Source: Microcystis aeruginosa NIES-4325 (GTDB lineage Bacteria; Cyanobacteriota; Cyanobacteriia; Cyanobacteriales; Microcystaceae). Taken from it: a stretch of 64,000 nt of DNA. Positions 54,939 through 62,366 of this stretch are shown here, piece after piece. The stretch is taken from positions 1-64,000 of the forward strand of contig NZ_BJKP01000006.1 of NCBI RefSeq assembly GCF_008974145.1, in the 5' to 3' direction. Each line of letters starts with the position of its first letter. Positions within the stretch are counted from its first letter, which is position 1. The notes below the pieces were generated by a model, which had not been told where the DNA came from, did no database searches, and saw nothing but the letters and a program-made list of their open reading frames with translations. Position numbers and translations under genes: made by a program.

Positions 54939-55790
54939 TTAGCTGCCCATAAACCATTGAGTACCAGTAACTAAATAATAGGCTCCCGTCGCCATCAGTG
55001 CCACGCTACCTAAACGGATAATCGTCTCGGAATGTTGCAATAAATTCCGGCTTTGTTTGGCTAGACCAGTAAATAAACTGGCCAAGAAAATGAGAATCGT
55101 ATAACCAAGAGCATAACTAACCATGGTCAGTGTGCCGAGAACTTGAGAACCGGTAGCGGCAGCGGCGGCCAAGACAGCAAAGAGGACAGGACTGGCACAG
55201 GGAGAGCTAACAAGAGCAAAAGTTAATCCGACTCCGTAGGGGCCTGCTTGGGGGAGATTTAAGTTCATTTGCGGTAAAGGTAGCTTAATTACTCCCAATA
55301 ACCACAGACCCATGACCGCCATAATCAAACCCACAACAATATTAATATAACCTCGGTACTCCACCATTACCGTCCCGGCAAAGGAAGAAACTAAACCAAA
55401 AAGACTTAAAATTGTCACCGCTCCTAGGACAAATAAACCTGCTTTGCTGAAGGCATCCCAACGAGATTCTATTTTCAGGGTGCCGATATAGCTGAGGTTA
55501 ACGGGCAATAGTGCCAGAATACAGGGAGATATGCTGGCAATCACGCCACCCAAAAAAGCTAGGGGCAGTAAAACTAGAGGATTGTTTGTATCTTGTCGAT
55601 CTAACCATTGCTGATAGCTATTTTCGATGATCGAGATCGCTTTTTCCAGAGGATGGCCAATAATTGGTCCGATGGTAAGGACTAAAATAAGAGCTAGAAG
55701 CCCTAAAACCAGATAAAATAATAATTTTTTCGATATTTTCGCTTTTTTGTCAGGTTTCAACCCTTCGACTGACTCCGATACTCGTCGCAT
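54939..55790 (-). CDS. ccdA: CcdA-type thiol-disulfide membrane transporter
   Basis: A 283-residue protein. An N-terminal cytoplasmic tail and anchor are followed by six helices. The two redox Cys are Cys90 in ASISPCILALLPVN and Cys198 in LVSSPCASPVLF, the pair typical of CcdA/DsbD transmembrane domains. It carries electrons across the membrane to reduce periplasmic or lumenal thiols, as in cytochrome c maturation. It lies downstream of a membrane-bound thioredoxin gene on the same strand (88 bases), which is a likely partner. Confidence 0.88.
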   Translation of the reverse strand: MRRVSESVEGLKPDKKAKISKKLLFYLVLGLLALILVLTIGPIIGHPLEKAISIIENSYQQWLDRQDTNNPLVLLPLAFLGGVIASISPCILALLPVNLSYIGTLKIESRWDAFSKAGLFVLGAVTILSLFGLVSSFAGTVMVEYRGYINIVVGLIMAVMGLWLLGVIKLPLPQMNLNLPQAGPYGVGLTFALVSSPCASPVLFAVLAAAAATGSQVLGTLTMVSYALGYTILIFLASLFTGLAKQSRNLLQHSETIIRLGSVALMATGAYYLVTGTQWFMGS

Positions 55791-55877
55791 AAAATTCTCC
55801 TGAAATGATCCAAAAAATAAAATTGCCCTGGGAGTCCTTGGCGATCAGTGGTACTCCCCAAGCTGGGCAATCTTCGA

Positions 55878-56459
55878 CTATTTTTTATTAATAGCCGAGT
55901 TCAGTACGGAGGAATAGGCGGATTTATCGGCATTATTCCGGTATTGTGCCAAAATATTGCCCGTAGCGGGATCGATAATCGCAATCATGCCAGTTTGGGA
56001 CTTATTCGCCTCAAAAAAACGACCTAGACCCAATTCTTGGGCTTTGCGGGCCGATTGGGTCGCTTTCGAGCGATCGCTGACATCTAAGACGATAAAATTA
56101 GCTTTACCCGCGTAATCTTTTTTAAGTTGGGAAAGAGTGGGGGCAACATTTTTACAGGCAGGGCACCAACTAGCATAGATATCGACAACCACGGGTTTTC
56201 CTTGCAATTGTCGCGCTAACGGACCGCCCACATTACCCTGTTTAGCAGCGCAGGGATTTTTCGAGGCACAGGGATCAGTGCTAGCGCAGGGATTTTTCGA
56301 GGCACAGGGATTAGCTTGGGCAATACTAAAAGTACCTTTACTGACGACTGAATCAGAATTAGTCAAGGTTTTCGCCGATGTTCCAGCCACAAGGGAAACC
56401 GTAACCGCTAAACTACTAAGACAAAGACCGAGCCATAATAACGCTGATGGTTTACGCAT
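55878..56459 (-). CDS. secreted thioredoxin with NPCA repeats
   Basis: A 193-residue protein. A signal peptide (about 1-28) is followed by a unique Cys-rich tract, ANPCASKNPCAS and TDPCASKNPCAAK, with Cys52, 58, 64 and 70 at a 6-residue period. The thioredoxin domain (about 80-193) has active site ASWCPACKNVAPTL (Cys99, Cys102). It is upstream of ccdA in an apparent operon, so it likely receives electrons from CcdA and reduces partners outside the cytoplasm. The four-Cys tract could bind metal or act as an extra thiol reservoir; both are inferences. The tract is also a direct repeat at DNA level. Confidence 0.88.
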   Translation of the reverse strand: MRKPSALLWLGLCLSSLAVTVSLVAGTSAKTLTNSDSVVSKGTFSIAQANPCASKNPCASTDPCASKNPCAAKQGNVGGPLARQLQGKPVVVDIYASWCPACKNVAPTLSQLKKDYAGKANFIVLDVSDRSKATQSARKAQELGLGRFFEANKSQTGMIAIIDPATGNILAQYRNNADKSAYSSVLNSAINKK

Positions 56460-56823
56460 GAGTTAAATTTCCCAATTAAGATTAGAGATTTTTTGGTAAG
56501 TCAAGGGTATTACCCCAGAAGAATCCAGCTTGCCACCGGAGGAAACCAGTGTCGCTGACAGTTAAGATTAAATTCTAGAAACCTGAGTCTCAGATGAAGA
56601 CCAGATAGATAATAGATAAAAAATCTGACTTTAACTGGCAATTGCCCTCATCCACCCGGGAGAATCGTCCTTCAATCTTTTCAGCAAAAATTCATCTACC
56701 GATCACGAAGGGATCATCTTTTCCCGAAATCTTGCTGATAAAATCAAGAAGAAACCCGATTAATTGCGGCTAAAAGACAACTTTTCGCCATAATATGCTA
56801 ATTTAAACCATTATTTCGCAACT
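56460..56823. other. intergenic region upstream of the cupin gene
   Basis: About 360 bases between divergent genes. No gene, RNA or strong promoter is recognised. It probably holds promoters for both flanking transcription units. Confidence 0.4.
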
Positions 56824-57435
56824 ATGACAGGAAAAGACTGGTTGGTGGATAATCATGGGCAATGCTCGGCCTACGAAATAACCCCCGCAAACGCCGAATT
56901 ATCCCATCCCTACTGGCTCTATCGCTTTTTATCCGATCTCGAAGATACCTTAACCCAGATTAGCGACGATCGCTCACGATTAGAAGCAATTCGGATTCTA
57001 GTTCGCCAACTCTTAAACAATTCACCCTGGTTAGATATTCTTAGTCTAGAACCCAATCCCGAAACCGGTTGGGAGGTATTAACCCTCTACGATGAGCCAT
57101 TTTTTCCCCTAACAGTACAACTGGTCGCTTGGTCTGTGGGTAGCACTTCCCCGATTCATAATCATGGTTGTTGGGGGGTAGTAGCTTTGTTAAAGGGACA
57201 GGAAAAAAACAGCTTCTGGCAACGTTCCCCCACCCCCGGATTACCCGATCAGATCAGAAAAGTAGGCGATCGCCTACTCATCCCAGGTGATATTCTCTGT
57301 TTAATGCCGGCTGCTATTCACCATGTAGAAGCGATCGGAGATGAGCCAACCCTGAGCTTTAACTTGTACGGTGAAACTAACTATAGTCAGCGTTTTGAGT
57401 TCGATCCCGGACAAGGTACGGCGAAAAATTTTTAA
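56824..57435 (+). CDS. cysteine dioxygenase-like cupin protein
   Basis: A 203-residue cupin. The iron-binding text PIHNHGCWGVVALLKGQEKN has His112 and His114, and MPAAIHHVEAIGDEPTLSFN supplies the third His (166 or 167). This is the cysteine dioxygenase family pattern, in which Fe(II) oxidises cysteine or a related thiol. The substrate is inferred from family. It is followed 28 bases later by a histidine kinase gene; a functional link is possible but not shown. Confidence 0.82.
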   Translation: MTGKDWLVDNHGQCSAYEITPANAELSHPYWLYRFLSDLEDTLTQISDDRSRLEAIRILVRQLLNNSPWLDILSLEPNPETGWEVLTLYDEPFFPLTVQLVAWSVGSTSPIHNHGCWGVVALLKGQEKNSFWQRSPTPGLPDQIRKVGDRLLIPGDILCLMPAAIHHVEAIGDEPTLSFNLYGETNYSQRFEFDPGQGTAKNF

Positions 57436-57463
57436 ATCTCCCTATATCACTAACCATACACCC

Positions 57464-58918
57464 ATGAAGCTACCTCGCCTTGTCGGCATTTTTGGGCAAT
57501 TTTTGCCCAGTAAACCCGTTTCTACTAGCTCGCTTCAGTTTCGTTTAACCTTAGAACTATTGACCATCTCGATTATCGGACTTGGTAGCGTAGCCATTTG
57601 GGCTGCTTGGCAAATGGAGCAGAATTTAGTCGCCGCCCATAAACAAACTCTAGAATACATCGCTAGGCGTTTTCCTGAACAGTTGGAAATGTACGCTCAG
57701 ACGGGAACCCTGACTACGGGATTAGAAAAAACCATTGATCGAGTCTCCACTGCGGGGTTAGTCATCTGGGTTAAAAACTCCGATGGGCAACTGTTGGGAC
57801 AGTCTCCTGGAGTCGATGGCAATGTCACCGAGATGCGTGCGGCGGCATCCCTAACCAGAGTACCCGATGCACCCCAAATTATTCACTTTGACGGACGCGA
57901 TATTGTTTTATGTGGCACTCCTCTGGCTATCAAGGGTCAACTGTCGGGGAAATTGTATCTATCCCAAGATATCACGGCCGATCACCAGAAATATCAGGCG
58001 GGGTTATGGGGCTTATTTTGGCTGAGTATTCTTGTCCTATTGAGCTTAATTGTCTTAATTTCCCAACGGATCCGTCAGGCTATGTTGCCGCTGACTCGCA
58101 TGAGTCAAATTGCTAGTGCCGTTTCTGCCGATGATTTAAGTGGGGCGAAATTGCAACTCGAACAAGCACCAGATGAAATTTTAGGACTGGCTACCGCTTT
58201 TAATCAGATGTTATGGCGATTATCGGGAGCTTGGGAACAGCAACGTCAGTTTGTCGGCAATGTTTCCCATGAACTGCGTACCCCTTTAACAGTCGTGATC
58301 GGTTACTTACAAAGTCTCCAGCGACGCAGCACTAATTTAAATCCCTACCAACAGCAAGCTCTGGAAACAGCCACGGCAGAAACCGAGAGAATTATCCGGA
58401 TGTTACAAGATTTGCTCGATCTCGCTCGTGCCGATAGCGGTCATCTCCATTTTCGCTCCCATCCTATTATTCTCAACACTTTGCTGACAGAAGTGGCGGC
58501 GATGAGTCAAAAAGTTAGCGATCGCAAGATGACTTTATTATTAACCAATGAAGATGTGGTAATTTGTGGCGACCAAGATCGATTACAGCAAGTTTTAATC
58601 AATTTGCTCGATAATGCGATCAAGTATTCTGCTCCCGGGCAAACCGTCGATCTGATCTTAGAAAAGCAGCCTAGTTCCGCTCTCATCCATGTACGCGATC
58701 GGGGAATCGGTATCTCTCTCTCCCATCAAAATCGCATTTTTGAACGGTTTTATCGGGTTGATGAGTCGATGACTCGCTCGCGAGACGGCACGGGGTTAGG
58801 TTTGGCGATCGCTAAAAGTCTGATTGAAGGAATGGAGGGTCGCATCACTCTCCGCTCTCAACCCGGTCAAGGCAGTACCTTTACTATCATTTTACCTCTC
58901 TGGCAACCGCAATTATGA
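57464..58918 (+). CDS. sensor histidine kinase
   Basis: A 484-residue kinase from ATG 57464; an upstream GTG frame would overlap the cupin gene. The first membrane helix (about 24-46, LTLELLTISIIGLGSVAIWA) and the second (about 185-205, WGLFWLSILVLLSLIVLISQ) frame an extracytoplasmic sensor loop. A HAMP linker follows. The H-box is NVSHELRTPLTVVIGYLQSL, the N-box LLDNAIKYS, and the G-boxes VRDRGIGIS and DGTGLGLAIAKSL. It overlaps the response regulator by ATGA. The signal is unknown. Confidence 0.93.
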   Translation: MKLPRLVGIFGQFLPSKPVSTSSLQFRLTLELLTISIIGLGSVAIWAAWQMEQNLVAAHKQTLEYIARRFPEQLEMYAQTGTLTTGLEKTIDRVSTAGLVIWVKNSDGQLLGQSPGVDGNVTEMRAAASLTRVPDAPQIIHFDGRDIVLCGTPLAIKGQLSGKLYLSQDITADHQKYQAGLWGLFWLSILVLLSLIVLISQRIRQAMLPLTRMSQIASAVSADDLSGAKLQLEQAPDEILGLATAFNQMLWRLSGAWEQQRQFVGNVSHELRTPLTVVIGYLQSLQRRSTNLNPYQQQALETATAETERIIRMLQDLLDLARADSGHLHFRSHPIILNTLLTEVAAMSQKVSDRKMTLLLTNEDVVICGDQDRLQQVLINLLDNAIKYSAPGQTVDLILEKQPSSALIHVRDRGIGISLSHQNRIFERFYRVDESMTRSRDGTGLGLAIAKSLIEGMEGRITLRSQPGQGSTFTIILPLWQPQL

Positions 58919-59595
58919 ACGAGCATATTCTTCTCGTGGAAGATGATCCCAAACTCGCCGAATTTATCGCCACAGAACTTCATTTGGAAGGCTATCAAGT
59001 TACTATCGCTTCTAATGGCATGGATGGACTGAAAATCGCTAGGGATTCTCCACCAGATTTGTTAATTTTAGATTGGATGCTGCCGGTTATTTCTGGATTA
59101 GATTTATGTTTACGACTGCGAAAAACCGGGATAGAAGCACCGATTATTATCTTAACAGCTAAAGATGAAATCCCCGATCGAGTGACGGGCTTAAATGCCG
59201 GAGCCGATGATTATGTTACTAAACCTTTTAGCATGGAAGAACTCTTAGCTAGGGTTAAAGCTCGTTTACGTCGCACCCATGTCCAAGATTTAAATATATT
59301 TACTTTTGAAGATTTGACCTTGAATTGTCTTGCCCGGGAAGTGTATCGAGATAGTCAATTGATTGAATTAACGGCTAAAGAGTTTGACTTATTAGAGTTT
59401 ATCTTACGTCATCCCCGGCAGGTACTCACTCGCGAGCAAATTCTCGAAACCGTTTGGGGTTACGATTTTATGGGCGATTCTAATATTATTGAAGTGTATA
59501 TTCGTGCCTTACGGGTTAAGTTGGAGTCCGCTAATCCTAAACGTTTGATCCAGACAGTGCGAGGAGTAGGCTACGTTTTACGAGATTATGCTTAA
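58915..59595 (+). CDS. OmpR-family response regulator
   Basis: A 226-residue regulator. The receiver domain has Asp10/Asp11, phospho-acceptor Asp53 (LLILDWMLP), and Lys in YVTKPFSMEELLARVKARLR. A winged-helix DNA-binding domain (about 130-226) has ELTAKEFDLLEFILRHPRQV and LTREQILETVWGYDF. It is the cognate partner of the overlapping kinase. Target genes cannot be named from sequence. Confidence 0.95.
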   Translation: MNEHILLVEDDPKLAEFIATELHLEGYQVTIASNGMDGLKIARDSPPDLLILDWMLPVISGLDLCLRLRKTGIEAPIIILTAKDEIPDRVTGLNAGADDYVTKPFSMEELLARVKARLRRTHVQDLNIFTFEDLTLNCLAREVYRDSQLIELTAKEFDLLEFILRHPRQVLTREQILETVWGYDFMGDSNIIEVYIRALRVKLESANPKRLIQTVRGVGYVLRDYA

Positions 59596-59672
59596 TTGTG
59601 ATTTATCAGAGGAACCGAGGGAGTAATTATTTAGCCCCGATTTGATCAAAAAGGCTGTAATAAATACTCTGA

Positions 59673-60491
59673 TTAAGCATAAAGGTGGGAAACATCGCTC
59701 GTCCATACTTTAAATTTTGTTAAATTTACTTGACCGAAAGAAGTTGTTAGGGCAGCATCGACGGCATCTAAGCCGCGAGTCATTAAAATCCGCCCGATTC
59801 TGGGGGTGTTATGACGAGCATCAAAAGTGTACCATTGATGGTCCAAATAAACCTCAAACCAAGCACTAAAATCCATCGGTAGAGGTTGGGGAGAAATACC
59901 GATATCTCCGAGATAGCCGGAGGCATAACGGGCGGGAATATTGAGGCAACGGCAAAAAGTCAAAGCTAGGTGATTAAAATCGCGACAAACCCCCTTTCTT
60001 TCCCGATAGACATCATAGGCGGTTTTCGTCCCCCGCGCGTATTCGTAACCAAAACGAATGTGACTATGAACCCAATCACAAACCGCTTGTACCCTTGCCC
60101 AACCGGGGGGAGTTTGTCCGAAAAGTTCCCAGGCAATTTCCGAAAGCAAATCTACTTCACAATAACGGCTACTCATTAGGTAGGGGAAAACTTGGGTTGG
60201 TAACTCTGTTAAGGGAATTTCTTGGGCATTCCAATTAACTATATCGGGTTTCCATTCATTCTCGATAACGGCTTCATTGTGAACGCGGATCTGTCCGGCG
60301 GGTAAAATGAGACGACTGGTCCGATTACCGAAGCTATCTAAAAATTCTTCTATTTTTGTTGCTGGTTCCACCTGCAAGTTTTCTGGCTGTCTAACTTGAT
60401 CTAAAATTGAGGGGTGTAGATAAAGTTTTAACAACATGACCAAGGGTAAAGGGGCATCAAAGCCAAATTCATAACCAACACGGATTAACAT
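59673..60491 (-). CDS. transglutaminase-like protein
   Basis: A 272-residue protein. The core has KGVCRDFNHLALTFCRCLNI with Cys169 as presumed nucleophile, and PMDFSAWFEVYLDHQWYTFD with Asp224. The residue where many transglutaminase-like enzymes carry the catalytic His is Ser209 here (MDFSAW). From memory some members of this subfamily share the Ser, so it may use another base or be non-catalytic. The N-terminal half (about 1-130) is a separate domain. It has no signal peptide. Confidence 0.8.
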   Translation of the reverse strand: MLIRVGYEFGFDAPLPLVMLLKLYLHPSILDQVRQPENLQVEPATKIEEFLDSFGNRTSRLILPAGQIRVHNEAVIENEWKPDIVNWNAQEIPLTELPTQVFPYLMSSRYCEVDLLSEIAWELFGQTPPGWARVQAVCDWVHSHIRFGYEYARGTKTAYDVYRERKGVCRDFNHLALTFCRCLNIPARYASGYLGDIGISPQPLPMDFSAWFEVYLDHQWYTFDARHNTPRIGRILMTRGLDAVDAALTTSFGQVNLTKFKVWTSDVSHLYA

Positions 60492-60714
60492 TAGGACTCC
60501 TATCTAGATAGCAATTTTGTCGGGATTTGTCGGGATGAAACGCCAATAATCGCCAGACTGAAAAAAGTTAGGCCCGACTACTTAGTTAAAAGTTTGAGGA
60601 GAAAGTAATAGCCAAGCTGAAAACCGATAAGCTTTGTACAGAGTTACTTTTATTGTAAACCGCCTCGACTAAAAGCTCTGTAACTTTAAACACAAGCCAT
60701 CAGCAGGATTAGAT

Positions 60715-61314
60715 CTATCGAAAACAGTCTGGGATGGATGGTTCCTCTAATAAACGAATTTCAATGGGGATGTAGGCTAGTTTAGCAAAAATCTTTTGTT
60801 GATGACTGACGGGCCACCATTCGTAAAGAAAGATTTCTAAAGGTCGCCAGAGGGCCACCCAACCACTAATTAATAATCCTTCTTCTAAGAAGTGAATAAA
60901 TGTATCGCTGCCAAAACGACTAATTAATTCGCTGAGACTCAAACAAACAAAAAGAAAGGAGAGACCAATTATTAAAGATATGCGTCCTTGTCGCCAAATT
61001 GTCCGTAATTTTCTTTGTTCTCCCTGTTGGCGATAGTCAAAATAATTATGTAAAGCTGAGGGTAACAGATGTCGGGCGGTGTTTTGTTCTGTAATGGGAA
61101 GATAAAAGACTAATTTAAGGGGGGTATTTAGGGGAAATTCATCTACAGAGTTAATAATATAGTTTTCGGCATTATCGTCTAAATCTCTATCTAAAAATGG
61201 CGAAGGATCGAGAGAATTAAAGACTTGCTGTAACTGATTAAGTTTAATTTCAATTAAGTAAGTTCCTTCCTCCTCTCGATAATAGGATTGTAATTTATTT
61301 ACCAGTCTAGACAT
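60715..61314 (-). CDS. conserved membrane protein, unknown function
   Basis: A 199-residue protein. The N-terminal half is soluble and acidic (EEEGTYLIEIKLNQLQQVFN). Two hydrophobic stretches lie at about 112-130 (ISLIIGLSFLFVCLSLSELI) and 142-160 (EGLLISGWVALWRPLEIFLY), followed by a basic-aromatic EWWPVSHQQKIFAKLAYIPI. It resembles a conserved cyanobacterial hypothetical with no assigned role. It lies next to psb32 on the same strand, about 140 bases away. Confidence 0.65.
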   Translation of the reverse strand: MSRLVNKLQSYYREEEGTYLIEIKLNQLQQVFNSLDPSPFLDRDLDDNAENYIINSVDEFPLNTPLKLVFYLPITEQNTARHLLPSALHNYFDYRQQGEQRKLRTIWRQGRISLIIGLSFLFVCLSLSELISRFGSDTFIHFLEEGLLISGWVALWRPLEIFLYEWWPVSHQQKIFAKLAYIPIEIRLLEEPSIPDCFR

Positions 61315-61453
61315 TAGTTATTAATGTTAAGCAAATGTGGTGAACTGACACAACTAAAATGTACTACTAGAAGTTACTTCATCTTGCATTGAGAGAGATT
61401 GAGCTATCTCTGAGAATATTTTAGCTGTATCAGTCCCAGATCATTAATTTAAT

Positions 61454-62137
61454 TTATCGACCAAAACCAGCGTACCAAAAATAGGTAACCATGGGGATTA
61501 CTGTGGCTAAAACCAGTAAAACTATCACCCAAATCGTGGCACTTTTATCGTCAGTTTCTTCTGCGGTAGTAAAGGTACTTTCGATATTAATTGTCGCTAC
61601 TTCCGGCGGTCCAGGATCCGCTTCTCCAGAAAGTACCGCCGTTAGACGACGACTAGCATCGAGTAAAGCTTGATTATATTTTCCCCCATCTTTGAGGGGA
61701 ACTGCCATAGTTTCCGAGAGGATACTATCAGCAATAGCATCGGTTAATAGGGGTTTTGCTTCCTCCCCAACCCGAATAGCAGTTTTATTGGTTAAAGTAT
61801 CAAGGACGATGATAGTTTGATTGGCACGATCTTCGGGATTAGGATACCATTCTCTCAGGATATCATCGGCTAAATTGTCAATTTTTTGACCGTAATCCAA
61901 GCGCCGGACCACTACCATTCTCACTTCTTGGCCGGTTTTTTCGGCGAGGTTTTTCAGATCTTTATTTAATTTTCCCTCGTTAGCGGCACTAATGGCCGAA
62001 ACGGGATCGACTACATAAGTCGGCGCTCCGGGGCTTAAAATAGGGAGGTCATAGACTCCCATGGCAGCAGCCGGTGACAGGGAAACACCCAAGACTACAC
62101 AGCAGGAGAGAAGGAGAGAAGCTAATAATTTGAGCAT
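61454..62137 (-). CDS. psb32: Psb32 (TPM-domain) photosystem II repair protein
   Basis: A 227-residue protein. The signal peptide (about 1-25, LLASLLLSCCVVLGVSLSPA) is followed by the TPM domain (about 40-185): VYDLPILSPGAPTYVVDPVS, TGQEVRMVVVRRLDYGQKID and VLDTLTNKTAIRVGEEAKPL. A C-terminal helix (about 203-220, IWVIVLLVLATVIPMVTYFW) anchors it. This is the TLP18.3/Psb32 family, which supports repair of photosystem II and protection from photodamage in the thylakoid lumen (family knowledge). Confidence 0.9.
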   Translation of the reverse strand: MLKLLASLLLSCCVVLGVSLSPAAAMGVYDLPILSPGAPTYVVDPVSAISAANEGKLNKDLKNLAEKTGQEVRMVVVRRLDYGQKIDNLADDILREWYPNPEDRANQTIIVLDTLTNKTAIRVGEEAKPLLTDAIADSILSETMAVPLKDGGKYNQALLDASRRLTAVLSGEADPGPPEVATINIESTFTTAEETDDKSATIWVIVLLVLATVIPMVTYFWYAGFGR

Positions 62138-62273
62138 ATTGATTCGGTAAAATTCCTATAGAACATAATAGGGGAAAAGTTTACTGTTTTTTGAGCCGGG
62201 AGACGGGAGACGGGGTGATGGGGAAATTCAACTAATACCCTCAAACCCTAAAACCCCAACACCCAAACCCTTT
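62138..62273. other. region before the hybrid kinase array
   Basis: About 135 bases with low-complexity AACCCTAAAACC-like text. It runs into the heptamer array. No gene. Confidence 0.4.
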
Positions 62274-62366
62274 TAACTGATAACTGATAACTGATAACTG
62301 ATAACTGATAACTGATAACTGATAACTGATAACTGATAACTGATAACTGATAACTGATAACTGATT
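62274..62366 (+). repeat. (TGATAAC)n heptamer array before the hybrid kinase
   Basis: The longest array in the window: about 12-13 almost perfect copies, ending two bases before ATG 62367. Confidence 0.97.

Noticed and set aside
7278-62366. Heptamer arrays considered as a CRISPR array
   Set aside because: The units are head-to-tail with no spacers, and no cas gene is present.
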